A stretch of DNA of 12,165 nt from Mycobacterium sp. (GCA_029256565.1 JAQSXQ010000104.1:1-12165), one strand, 5' to 3'; positions 5,308 through 11,619 are shown, counted from the stretch's first letter. Notes: generated by a model from the letters alone, not told the origin. Translations and numbers: made by a program.

Positions 5308-6179
5308 GCGTCACCACCGACGCCAAGGTCAGGCCGGCGCGCGCTCGCGAACGGGTACTGCCCCCTCCGGTCACACCCGCCGAGATCGTCCTCGTTGCCG
5401 TGCTGGTCGTGCTCTGGATCGCCCTGGCGGCAGCCACACCCGCGTTCCTCAGCGCGGGATCGATCATTCCGCTACTCGTCGAGGTAGCGCCGGTGGCGTT
5501 GATCGGCATCGGCATGACGTTCGTCATCATCACCGGGGGCATCGACGTCTCGGTGGGCGGCGCCATCATGGTGTGCTCGGTCGTCACCGCCAAGTTGATG
5601 CGAGATCACTTCGTGGGTCTGCAGATCTTCAATTCGCAACCGGTGAGCGGAATGCCGAACACCTTGGCCTGGTTCGGTCGCGGGGTCGAAGGTCGCACGC
5701 TGTCGGTGCCGCACAGCTTCGTCATCATGGTGGTCCTCGCCGCCGTCGCATGGTGGTACTTGCGCCACACTGCAGGCGGGCGCCACTTCTTCGCCGTGGG
5801 CGGGGACCCGGTCGCTGCCAGGCTCGCAGGGATCAGGGTGCAGCGCCGCATCCTGATCGCCTACGTGGTCACCGGACTGCTCGTGGGGCTGGCGTCGATC
5901 TTCACCCTCGCGAAGGGCACGTCCAGCCTGGACCAGTCCGTCGGGTCCGGTCAGGAACTCGCCGTGATCGCCGCCGTGGTCATCGGGGGAACCTCGATCA
6001 TGGGCGGGCGCGGGTCGGTGCTGGGCACGGTACTCGGGGCACTGCTCGTGCAGACCGTGAAGTCAGGGGTCACGCAGTTGGGGTGGCCATCGCAGCTGTC
6101 GGACCTGTTCGTCGGGATCTTCATCGTCGTGGCCGTGGGTACGGACCTCCTCCGGCGTCGTGCCAGGAGGAACCCGTGA
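5304..6179 (+). CDS. RbsC-type ABC permease lacking an internal segment of about 52 residues
   Basis: 291 residues, against about 330-360 for the family (360 in the partner encoded next). The N-terminal helix (EIVLVAVLVVLWIALAA), the conserved ITGGIDVSVGGAIM (77-89), the cytoplasmic GRHFFAVGGDPVAARLAGI (159-177) and the C-terminal helices (VIAAVVIGGTSIMGGRGSVLGTVLGALLVQ) are all present. Between GGIDVSVG and GRHFFAVG there are 73 residues; the partner has 125. The missing part corresponds to the two helices around LGAINGFLVARIGFPALIATLATYYAYRS, which family members conserve. The junction falls near residue 102 (about nt 5605-5612, LMRDH/FVGLQIF). The frame is intact, and losing two helices would keep the topology of the rest. 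It may be non-functional, or work only with the second permease, or be a sequence error. The ATG overlaps the ATPase stop. Confidence 0.82.
   Translation: MSVTTDAKVRPARARERVLPPPVTPAEIVLVAVLVVLWIALAAATPAFLSAGSIIPLLVEVAPVALIGIGMTFVIITGGIDVSVGGAIMVCSVVTAKLMRDHFVGLQIFNSQPVSGMPNTLAWFGRGVEGRTLSVPHSFVIMVVLAAVAWWYLRHTAGGRHFFAVGGDPVAARLAGIRVQRRILIAYVVTGLLVGLASIFTLAKGTSSLDQSVGSGQELAVIAAVVIGGTSIMGGRGSVLGTVLGALLVQTVKSGVTQLGWPSQLSDLFVGIFIVVAVGTDLLRRRARRNP
6165..6170 (+). promoter_or_regulatory. Ribosome binding site fixing the second permease start
   Basis: AGGAGG, 5 nt before GTG 6176-6178. The GTG overlaps the preceding stop as GTGA, so the second permease is translated by coupling from this site and is not part of the long frame that begins upstream at 5279. 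Confidence 0.85.
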
Positions 6180-7258
6180 GCGTCGAGAGTCCTGCGCCCG
6201 CCGCGGAGAGGTCCGCCGTACGACGCCGGGTCGATCGCATCGCCGAGGCAGTGCTGACCCAGCGGATCGTGCTGCTCGGGGTCCTGATCGTCATCGTCGT
6301 CGGTTGGCTGATGTTCCTGAGTGCCAACGGGTACCTGAACGGCGACTACGACTTCGACTACATGTCGGCCACCCTGATCGACGCGGTACCGTTGGCACTG
6401 TTGGCATTCGCCGAACTGGTCGTCATCGTGTCGGGTCGCGGCGGCATCGACCTGTCGGTCGGCGCCATGGTCTCGTTGGTGGGAATGATCTTCGGATTCG
6501 CCTACGGCAAGTGGGGCTGGCCACTGCTCGCCGCCGTGGTACTGGCCGTCGTCGTGGGTGCGGTGCTCGGTGCCATCAACGGATTCCTCGTCGCCCGCAT
6601 CGGCTTTCCTGCACTCATCGCCACCTTGGCGACCTACTACGCCTATCGGTCGATCGCGCTGGTCATCAACGACCAGAAGCCCATCAACAGCACCGAGATT
6701 CAGGAGCTCTATCCGCTCACCGGCTCGATACGCGTACCCATCATCGGTGACTACATCCCCGACGTCCCACTGGGCGTGTTCACCTTCTTCCTGCCCGTGG
6801 TCGTCGTCCTGTGGCTGGCGCTCGAACGTGGCACCTTCGGTCGCAGGCTCTACGCCGTCGGCACCAATGACGTCGCAGCGCGGTGGGCCGGTGTCGACGT
6901 GCCGGGCACGCGGATGCGGGCATACGTGCTCTCCGGCATCCTGTCGGGACTGGTAGCGGTGTACATCACGGCGGAGTTCGCCTCGGCCCGCCCCGATGCC
7001 GGCACCGCAGGCAACGGCCTTGCGCTGCCTGCCATCACGATCGCCGTACTCGGTGGAGTCGCGATCACCGGCGGTGTCGGACGACTGGCGGGGGTGCTGC
7101 TGGCCACGTTGCTGATCGTGTGGCTCAACGCCGGCATCATCCTGTACTTCGAGGGCAACACCGGTACGCAGTTCCAACTGCTGGCCCTGGGTGTGGTGCT
7201 CGTCCTGTCCGCACTCCTCAACGGTTTCACCACCCGAAGATTCAGCGGCAGCGACTGA
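6176..7258 (+). CDS. RbsC-type sugar ABC transporter permease (second subunit)
   Basis: 360 residues from GTG 6176. This is a complete BPD_transp_2-type permease of the ribose/rhamnose transporter class. After a charged N-terminus come a first helix (IVLLGVLIVIVVGWLMFLSA), VPLALLAFAELVVIVSGRGGIDLSVGAMVSLVGMIFGF, the paired helices LLAAVVLAVVVGAVLGAINGFLVARIGFPALIATLATYYAYRS, then FFLPVVVVLWLALERGTFGRRLYAVGTNDVAARWAGV and C-terminal helices with LPAITIAVLGGVAITGGVGRLAGVLLATLLI. It forms the membrane channel together with the first permease and is driven by the double-domain ATPase. The arrangement of two different permeases with one binding protein and one ATPase is that of RhaSTPQ and LsrACDB. 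It follows the first permease with a 4-nt overlap and a strong AGGAGG, and precedes the dehydrogenase by 35 bp. Confidence 0.92.
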   Translation: MSVESPAPAAERSAVRRRVDRIAEAVLTQRIVLLGVLIVIVVGWLMFLSANGYLNGDYDFDYMSATLIDAVPLALLAFAELVVIVSGRGGIDLSVGAMVSLVGMIFGFAYGKWGWPLLAAVVLAVVVGAVLGAINGFLVARIGFPALIATLATYYAYRSIALVINDQKPINSTEIQELYPLTGSIRVPIIGDYIPDVPLGVFTFFLPVVVVLWLALERGTFGRRLYAVGTNDVAARWAGVDVPGTRMRAYVLSGILSGLVAVYITAEFASARPDAGTAGNGLALPAITIAVLGGVAITGGVGRLAGVLLATLLIVWLNAGIILYFEGNTGTQFQLLALGVVLVLSALLNGFTTRRFSGSD

Positions 7259-7293
7259 TCGGCGCCTCCGCCCACGGAATGTAAGGAAACACC

Positions 7294-8061
7294 ATGACAG
7301 TGCTCGACGCCTTCTCGCTGACCGGCAAGCGGGCTCTGGTGACCGGCGGCAATCGCGGTCTCGGACTGGCATTCGTGCGTGGACTCGCCGAAGCGGGTGC
7401 AGAGGTCGTCTTCGTCTCACGTGACGCCGAACGCAACGCCGCTGCCGTCGATGCCCTTGCCCAGGAGGGACTCCGCGTGCAGGCGTTCGAGGTCGACGTC
7501 ACCTCGCAGGACGGCCCGGATGCGGCGATCACGGGCGCCGTGGAGCGACTGGGCGGTTTGGACCTCCTCCTCAACAATGCCGGGTTGGCCATTCACAAGC
7601 CCGCACTCGAGATCACCGATGAGGAATGGGATCTGGTGTTCGACGTCAACACCCGGTCACTGTGGCGGCTCAGCCAGCGGGCAGGCGCACACATGCGGGA
7701 GCACGGTGGCGGCAACATCCTCAACGTCGGATCGATCAGTTCGCTGATCGTCAACCGTCCGCAGTGGCAGCCGTCGTACAACGCGTCGAAGGCCGCCGTG
7801 CATCAGTTGACGAAGTCACTGGCTGCCGAGTGGGCGCCGTATGGCATCCGGGTCAATGCGATTGCCCCCGGCTACGTCAAGACCGAGATGGCGCCCGTCG
7901 ACAGGCCAGAATTTCGGCAGCACTGGATCGAGGACGCACCGATGAAGCGCTACGCGCTACCGGAGGAGATCGCGCCCACCGTCGTCTACATGGCATCGGA
8001 CGCTTCGGCGTTCATGACCGGGTCGGTCGTCGTCATCGACGGCGGCTACACCGTCTACTGA
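7294..8061 (+). CDS. Short-chain dehydrogenase/reductase, likely sugar or polyol oxidoreductase
   Basis: 255 residues, classical SDR length. Rossmann motif TGGNRGLG (17-24), Asp69 in VDVT, NNAG (94-97), Asn119, catalytic Ser149 in GSISS, Tyr162 and Lys166 in YNASK, then APGYVKTEM and the C-terminal DGGYTVY. Arg21 in the glycine motif and Arg43 after the second strand hint at NADP(H), but polyol-oxidising SDRs with NAD also occur, so the cofactor is open. The region YNASKAAVHQLTKSLAAEWAPYGIRVNAIAPGY is the pattern of polyol/ketose SDRs (sorbose reductase, arabinitol and threitol dehydrogenases). As last gene of the ABC operon (AAGGA 6 nt before ATG, 35 bp after the permease), it most likely oxidises the imported polyol or reduces the matching ketose in the cytoplasm. 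Substrate not assignable. Confidence 0.88.
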   Translation: MTVLDAFSLTGKRALVTGGNRGLGLAFVRGLAEAGAEVVFVSRDAERNAAAVDALAQEGLRVQAFEVDVTSQDGPDAAITGAVERLGGLDLLLNNAGLAIHKPALEITDEEWDLVFDVNTRSLWRLSQRAGAHMREHGGGNILNVGSISSLIVNRPQWQPSYNASKAAVHQLTKSLAAEWAPYGIRVNAIAPGYVKTEMAPVDRPEFRQHWIEDAPMKRYALPEEIAPTVVYMASDASAFMTGSVVVIDGGYTVY

Positions 8062-8074
8062 CGGACTGGCCCCG

Positions 8075-8100
8075 CGCCGTCGCCTCAGCTGGCGACGGCG
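8075..8100. terminator. Bidirectional stem-loop terminator between convergent operons
   Basis: CGCCGTCGCC (8075-8084) and GGCGACGGCG (8091-8100) pair perfectly over 10 bp around the loop TCAGCT. It starts 13 bp after the dehydrogenase stop. The loop holds the stop codon of the minus-strand permease gene (8085-8087) and the right arm encodes that protein's last residues. There is no T-run, as is usual for GC-rich actinobacterial terminators. Confidence 0.7.
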
Positions 8101-9485
8101 TACACCACGGCAGCAAGCCCGAACGACATGAATCCGATGGCGGTCGCGACGACCGTCCAGGTCTTGAGCGTGGTCACCGTATCGAAACCGCAGAAGCGCC
8201 CGATCAGCCAGAAGCCCGAGTCGTTCACGTGCGAGAAGGTGATGGAACCGGCGCAGATGCCGATGACGACTGCCGCCAGCGCGATCGCACCGAGGTTCAT
8301 CGACGTCACGGCGGGGGCCATGATCGCGCCCGCGGTCGTCGCGGCAACCGTGGCCGAACCCTGCGCGACCCGGAACGCAATGGCGATCAGGAAGCCGGAG
8401 AGCATGACCGGCAGCCCCAAGGCGTCCAAGCCGTCGGCCAGGGTTTGGCCGATGCCCGTCTCGGTGAGAACTCTGCCGAATGCGCCACCTGCGCCGGTGA
8501 TCAGGATGATCGAGCAGACCGGCGCCAGCGCGTCGTCGACGAGATCCTCCAGCAGCCCACCGACCGACTCTCCACGCCGCCGTCGTGGCCGGAGGTAGAG
8601 CAACACCATGGCCAACAAGACACTGATCAGAAGCGCCATCGAGGTCGTCCCGATCAGGCGGGAAAGCTGGTACCCAAGATTGTCTTCGGTCACGGCGCCA
8701 TCAGCCTCGAGAGTCGAGAACACCGTGTTGAAGAAGATCAACAGCAACGGCAGCAGCAGGACGAGGATCACGGTCCAGAAGCCGGGACGCTCGTCCTCGG
8801 GGTAGTCCTTCGGTTCGCCGAGCAGGGTCGGCACCGGCATGTTCGGATACCGCTTGGCGATGATCAGGCTGAGTCGGTAACCGGCGAGGTACCAGGTCGG
8901 CAGGCCGACCAGCAGCGCGACGATCACCACCATCCCGACGTCGGCCCCCATCACCGTCGCCGCGGCGGTGGGACCCGGGTGGGGCGGGGTCAGCGCGTGC
9001 ATCATCAAGAACGCGCCGATGGACGGCAGCACGTACAGCATGAACGATCCGCCCAGGCGCCTCGCCACGGTGTAGATGATGGGCAACATGACGATGAAAC
9101 CGGCGTCGAGGAAGATCGGGAACGCGTAGAACAGTGAGGCCACGGCGAGGGCCAGCGGCGCCCTCTTCTCGCCGAACCGCGACAGCATCCTGTCGGCCAA
9201 AGTCTGTGCGCCACCAGTCATCTCGACGAGCCGTCCGAGCACGGCACCGAAGCCGACGAGTAACGCCACCGTGCCGACGGTGTTGCTGAAGCCGGCGATG
9301 ACGACGCTGACGACATCGCCCATGCTGATGCCCGCCGCGAGACCGGTCAGCACGCTGACGATGATCAGCGAGAAGAAGGCGTGGAGCCTGACCTTGATGA
9401 TGAGGAGCAGCAGCACCGCGATGGCGACGACGGCGATGACGATGAGCAGGGCGGCGGGCCGCTCCGCGAGAACTACTTCATCCAT
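8085..9485 (-). CDS. GntP-family sugar-acid:proton symporter
   Basis: 466 residues, about a dozen hydrophobic helices, size as expected for GntP permeases (gluconate, idonate, fructuronate and related acids with H+). Family hallmarks are all present: FPIFLDAGFIVMLPI (122-136), ALTPPHPGPTAAATVMGAD (164-182), ILITGAGGAFGRVL (327-340), FRVAQGSATVAATTAGAI (371-388) and SHVNDSGFWLIGRF (418-431). It sits in the inner membrane and takes up an organic or sugar acid. The ATG at 9485 is preceded by GAAGGGA with 5 nt spacing. Third and last gene of the minus-strand operon, 69 bp after the dehydrogenase gene; its stop codon lies in the loop of the shared terminator hairpin. The companion genes (beta-hydroxyacid-type dehydrogenase, sugar-isomerase-like protein, FCD regulator) suit an acid sugar rather than a fatty acid, but the substrate is not known. 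Confidence 0.92.
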   Translation of the reverse strand: MDEVVLAERPAALLIVIAVVAIAVLLLLIIKVRLHAFFSLIIVSVLTGLAAGISMGDVVSVVIAGFSNTVGTVALLVGFGAVLGRLVEMTGGAQTLADRMLSRFGEKRAPLALAVASLFYAFPIFLDAGFIVMLPIIYTVARRLGGSFMLYVLPSIGAFLMMHALTPPHPGPTAAATVMGADVGMVVIVALLVGLPTWYLAGYRLSLIIAKRYPNMPVPTLLGEPKDYPEDERPGFWTVILVLLLPLLLIFFNTVFSTLEADGAVTEDNLGYQLSRLIGTTSMALLISVLLAMVLLYLRPRRRRGESVGGLLEDLVDDALAPVCSIILITGAGGAFGRVLTETGIGQTLADGLDALGLPVMLSGFLIAIAFRVAQGSATVAATTAGAIMAPAVTSMNLGAIALAAVVIGICAGSITFSHVNDSGFWLIGRFCGFDTVTTLKTWTVVATAIGFMSFGLAAVVYAVAS

Positions 9486-9518
9486 GGGATTCCCTTCGGG
9501 GATGGCAGACGCGGGAGG

Positions 9519-9531
9519 CGGTCGTCGACCG
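9519..9531. repeat. 13-bp palindrome in the gap between dehydrogenase and GntP genes
   Basis: CGGTCG-T-CGACCG is a perfect palindrome, flanked by a wider GGCGG (9517-9521)/CCGCC (9535-9539) pairing. In RNA it could fold as CGGTC/GACCG with a 3-nt loop. It could be an intercistronic mRNA hairpin or an internal operator. The rest of the 69-bp gap holds only the GntP ribosome binding site (9491-9497). Confidence 0.35.
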
Positions 9532-9554
9532 AAGCCGCCGGTTGTGGGGGCTGG

Positions 9555-10517
9555 TCAGGATCCCTTCGGCGCCGGCCCGAGTTCGCGCAGCAGATCTCCC
9601 ATGCGTGAATAGGCCTTGTTTCGGTAGGCGATGACGGCTGCCTTCGTCTCGTCGTCGAAGTCGCCCGTCCACCCCTTGCCGTTCTTGGTGCCGTGGCGGC
9701 CCGCGTCGACGTTGTCCGTGAGGAGCTTGGGGGTTGCCATGCGTTCACCGAACTCGTTCTCGAGGGTGCGGAATCCCTTGACGTACACGTCGAGTCCGGC
9801 TTGATCGGCGATGGCGAACGGGCCGAAGAACCCCAGTCGGAAGCCGAAGGTGGTGCGCACGATGGTGTCGACGTCCTCCTTCGTGGCAACGCCTTGCTCG
9901 ACGATGAGAGTCGCCTCCTTGAGCAGCGCGTATTGCAGGCGGTTCAGCGCCATGCCGGGGGTATCGGCGACTTGGGCGCCCTCACATCCGGCCCGCACCA
10001 GGAGATCCTTGATGGAGTCGATGACCTCTTGGGTGGTGGCCTCGCCGGCGACCAGCTCAACCCCGGGGATGAACGGTGCGGGGTTGGAGAAGTGCACGGT
10101 CAGGAACCGCTCGGGGTTGGTGACCGCGTCGACGAGCACCTTGACCGGGATGGTCGAGGTGTTGGTGCCAATGATCGTGTCGGGGCGAGCGCTCGCGCAG
10201 ATCCGCGCCAGCACTTCCTTCTTCACGTCGGCATCTTCGAATACGGCCTCCATTACGAAGTCGACGTCGGAAACGGCGTCATCGAGGCTGTCGCCGGCCG
10301 TGAGGTTGCCCATGATGGTCTCGGCACTACCCGCATCGAACAGGCCCTGTTCTTCGAATTCCCTTGCCTCTCTGTCCAGCCGCTTGAGAGCCTCTCGGGT
10401 GGCCTCGACGCTGACGTCGGCGATTCGAACCTGGAAGCCGTTCAGTGCGAGGACCTGGGCGATGCCACCACCCATGTATCCGGCGCCGACGACTGTGACG
10501 GTGTTGATCTTGCGCAT
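9555..10517 (-). CDS. 3-hydroxyacyl-CoA-dehydrogenase-family protein, probably a sugar-acid 3-dehydrogenase
   Basis: 320 residues from the ATG at 10517 (GAAGGG 6 nt upstream). N-terminal NAD domain: GAGYMGG (11-17) and Asp34 at the end of strand 2, which favours NAD(H). Active-site region: TNTSTIP (118-124), VHFSNPAP with His142 and Asn145, and Glu154 in PGVELV, giving the His/Glu pair of this family. C-terminal helical domain about 187-305, with TPGMALNRLQYALLKEA and the closing GTKNGKGW. It is longer than typical 3-hydroxybutyryl-CoA dehydrogenases (about 285) and about the size of L-gulonate 3-dehydrogenase and carnitine dehydrogenase, which oxidise non-CoA beta-hydroxy acids. Position between a TIM-barrel isomerase gene (22 bp upstream) and a GntP permease gene supports a beta-hydroxy sugar acid as substrate. 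Fatty-acid oxidation is unlikely: no thiolase, crotonase or CoA ligase nearby. Substrate inferred, not shown. Confidence 0.8.
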   Translation of the reverse strand: MRKINTVTVVGAGYMGGGIAQVLALNGFQVRIADVSVEATREALKRLDREAREFEEQGLFDAGSAETIMGNLTAGDSLDDAVSDVDFVMEAVFEDADVKKEVLARICASARPDTIIGTNTSTIPVKVLVDAVTNPERFLTVHFSNPAPFIPGVELVAGEATTQEVIDSIKDLLVRAGCEGAQVADTPGMALNRLQYALLKEATLIVEQGVATKEDVDTIVRTTFGFRLGFFGPFAIADQAGLDVYVKGFRTLENEFGERMATPKLLTDNVDAGRHGTKNGKGWTGDFDDETKAAVIAYRNKAYSRMGDLLRELGPAPKGS

Positions 10518-10523
10518 GCGATG

Positions 10524-10529
10524 CCCTTC
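10524..10529 (-). promoter_or_regulatory. Ribosome binding site fixing the dehydrogenase start
   Basis: GAAGGG on the minus strand, 6 nt before ATG 10515-10517. An upstream in-frame start at 10592 would overlap the isomerase gene and add 25 residues ahead of the Rossmann motif, so it is not used here. Confidence 0.75.
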
Positions 10530-10539
10530 GGATTGGAGG

Positions 10540-11460
10540 TCAGGCGAGTGCGGACGAGAGAACCTGCTGGATGTACTCCCGGTTTTCGGCACAGACGCCC
10601 AAGGAGTCGGAGCCGTAGTGCTCGCAGCAGAACGGACCGGTGTAGCCGAGTTCGAGTGCCAGGCGAATCATCTGGCGGTAGTTGATGTATCCGTACTTCA
10701 ACGGCAGCGGGGCTGAGCTGTACGCGCCGGTCGCCGGGTCGTAGTCACGTGAGTAGTTCTTGATGTGCCAGAAGTTGGAGTACGGAAGGACTTTGGCGAA
10801 CATCTCACTGAAGTGCGGCACCGGCCGGTGCAGTCGGATGAGGTTGCCCAGGTCGGGGTTGAGACCCACTGCATCATGGTCGACGTCGCGGACGAAGCTG
10901 ACGGCCTCGTCCGGTGTTCCGACGTAGGTGTCCTCGTACATCTCGAGGCTCAGTTCGATCCCGTTGGCGCGGGCGTGGTCACCCAGCTCGCGGATCCGTT
11001 CCACCGCCAGGTCGCGAAGAGCCGGGTCGTCGACGTGGCCGTCCACCAACCAGAACCAGATCTGCTTGCTCTGTTCGGGAGTGATCGCCTGCATGAAGCC
11101 GGTGTTCACGATGGTGGCACCGAATGACGGTGCCAGGTCGATGAGGCGGTGTGCGTCAGCGAGGTTCTGCGTGCCATTTTCGACGTCGACGACTGAGTTG
11201 CGGGTCATGGAGATGGAGGAGATCGCCAGGCCTTCATCGCGAAGAACGGTGCGAAACTCTTCGACGCGATCATCGGACAGAGCGGCGAGCGGGACCCAGG
11301 CATCGGTTGGATCGATGTAGTCGAAACCCAGCTCGCGGACTTGGCGCAGTTGCGTGGCCCACACGGTGGATGGCGCGTCTTTGATGTGACCGCCATCGGG
11401 TGCTCGATTGCCGAAGCCGAGCATGTTGGCCGCGATCGGCCAACTGTGAGCCGTGTGCAC
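10540..11460 (-). CDS. Xylose-isomerase-like TIM-barrel protein (sugar isomerase/epimerase)
   Basis: 306 residues from GTG 11460 (GGAGG 6 nt upstream). Fold of the AP-endonuclease-2/xylose-isomerase-like superfamily, with four metal ligands in the expected order: Glu173 (SLEMYED), Asp203 (NPDLGN), His232 (FWHIKN) and Glu280 (CCEHYG). This is the Glu-Asp-His-Glu set of the D-tagatose 3-epimerase and hydroxypyruvate-isomerase branches. Those enzymes move a carbonyl or invert a hydroxyl next to it in free or phosphorylated sugars and sugar acids. Other members are dehydratases or lyases, so the reaction cannot be fixed. First gene of the operon, about 37 nt after a predicted promoter start; the 22-bp gap to the dehydrogenase gene suggests that they act in sequence. 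Trp-rich segments (IWFWLVDGHVDD, 134-145) and the loop NYSRDYDPATGAYSSAPLPLKYGY (235-258) probably shape the substrate pocket (inference). Confidence 0.85.
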   Translation of the reverse strand: MHTAHSWPIAANMLGFGNRAPDGGHIKDAPSTVWATQLRQVRELGFDYIDPTDAWVPLAALSDDRVEEFRTVLRDEGLAISSISMTRNSVVDVENGTQNLADAHRLIDLAPSFGATIVNTGFMQAITPEQSKQIWFWLVDGHVDDPALRDLAVERIRELGDHARANGIELSLEMYEDTYVGTPDEAVSFVRDVDHDAVGLNPDLGNLIRLHRPVPHFSEMFAKVLPYSNFWHIKNYSRDYDPATGAYSSAPLPLKYGYINYRQMIRLALELGYTGPFCCEHYGSDSLGVCAENREYIQQVLSSALA

Positions 11461-11466
11461 CTTGAG

Positions 11467-11471
11467 CCTCC
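11467..11471 (-). promoter_or_regulatory. Ribosome binding site fixing the GTG start of the isomerase
   Basis: GGAGG on the minus strand, 6 nt before GTG 11458-11460. The overlapping ATG at 11473 is in another frame and opens only a 67-codon shadow. Confidence 0.75.
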
Positions 11472-11484
11472 ATCGTGGTCTACG

Positions 11485-11501
11485 TCACATGCAGATCACA
11501 T
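11485..11501. repeat. Direct repeat TCACAT at one helical turn, over the start point
   Basis: TCACAT occurs at 11485-11490 and 11496-11501, spaced 11 bp, so both copies face the same side of the helix. The pair covers the predicted transcription start of the minus-strand operon and could be a tandem protein-binding site. Confidence 0.3.
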
Positions 11502-11503
11502 AG

Positions 11504-11532
11504 GATATAGGCATGCCGGTCCGATCTGTCAA
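11504..11532 (-). promoter_or_regulatory. Promoter of the isomerase-dehydrogenase-GntP operon
   Basis: On the minus strand TTGACA (11532-11527) is followed after exactly 17 bp by TATATC (11509-11504). The start point would be near 11497, giving a leader of about 37 nt to the GTG at 11460. It is the best-matching promoter in the window. Confidence 0.65.
11510..11517. promoter_or_regulatory. Palindrome GGCATGCC in the promoter spacer, possible operator
   Basis: A perfect 8-bp palindrome lying directly against the -10 box, between -10 and -35. A protein bound here would exclude RNA polymerase. The divergent FCD-type GntR regulator is the likely candidate (inference from position only). Confidence 0.3.
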
Positions 11533-11539
11533 CGCCGGG

Positions 11540-11545
11540 TAGACT
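11540..11545 (+). promoter_or_regulatory. Possible -10 box of the GntR regulator gene
   Basis: TAGACT fits TAnnnT and lies about 90 bp before the GTG start, but no matching -35 is seen at 16-18 bp. It is back-to-back with the -35 of the divergent promoter (11527-11532), so the two promoters would overlap. Confidence 0.3.
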
Positions 11546-11619
11546 CCTTTTCCTGAGAAGCGCCGTGTCCAGCGACGACGTGGCGATGTGTTCGTGGGGC
11601 GGTGACGCCGTTGGGGTTC

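Noticed and set aside
5279..7258. A 659-codon open frame spanning both permease genes on the plus strand
   Set aside because: Its first 299 codons are Arg/Gly-rich shadow sequence under the first permease gene. The real second permease starts at GTG 6176 with AGGAGG and a GTGA overlap.
2718..7258. Assignment as an autoinducer-2 (Lsr) uptake system because of LsrB-like motifs
   Set aside because: RhaS and other polyol binders share these motifs, and no LsrK, LsrF, LsrG or LsrR-type genes are present. The regulators and SDR point to sugar or polyol catabolism.
5951..7420. A 489-codon minus-strand open frame opposite the second permease and SDR start
   Set aside because: Low-complexity Arg/Asp/His/Gln composition with no recognisable fold, and it is antisense to well-supported genes.
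7626..9137. A 503-codon plus-strand open frame over the dehydrogenase end and the GntP gene
   Set aside because: Composition (Arg, Gln, Asp, His) is that of high-GC antisense frames, it crosses the terminator hairpin, and the opposite strand has a permease with every family motif.
9555..10517. Fatty-acid beta-oxidation role for the 3-hydroxyacyl-CoA-dehydrogenase-like protein
   Set aside because: No crotonase, thiolase, acyl-CoA dehydrogenase or ligase nearby. The operon partners are a sugar-isomerase-like protein and an acid permease.
9693..10716. Long plus-strand open frames opposite the dehydrogenase gene
   Set aside because: Shadows of the minus-strand gene, which has intact Rossmann and active-site motifs and a good ribosome binding site.
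11598..11609. Small hairpin GGCG-GTGA-CGCC in the GntR gene leader
   Set aside because: Although the loop is GNRA-like, a 4-bp GC stem is expected often by chance here and nothing else supports a role.
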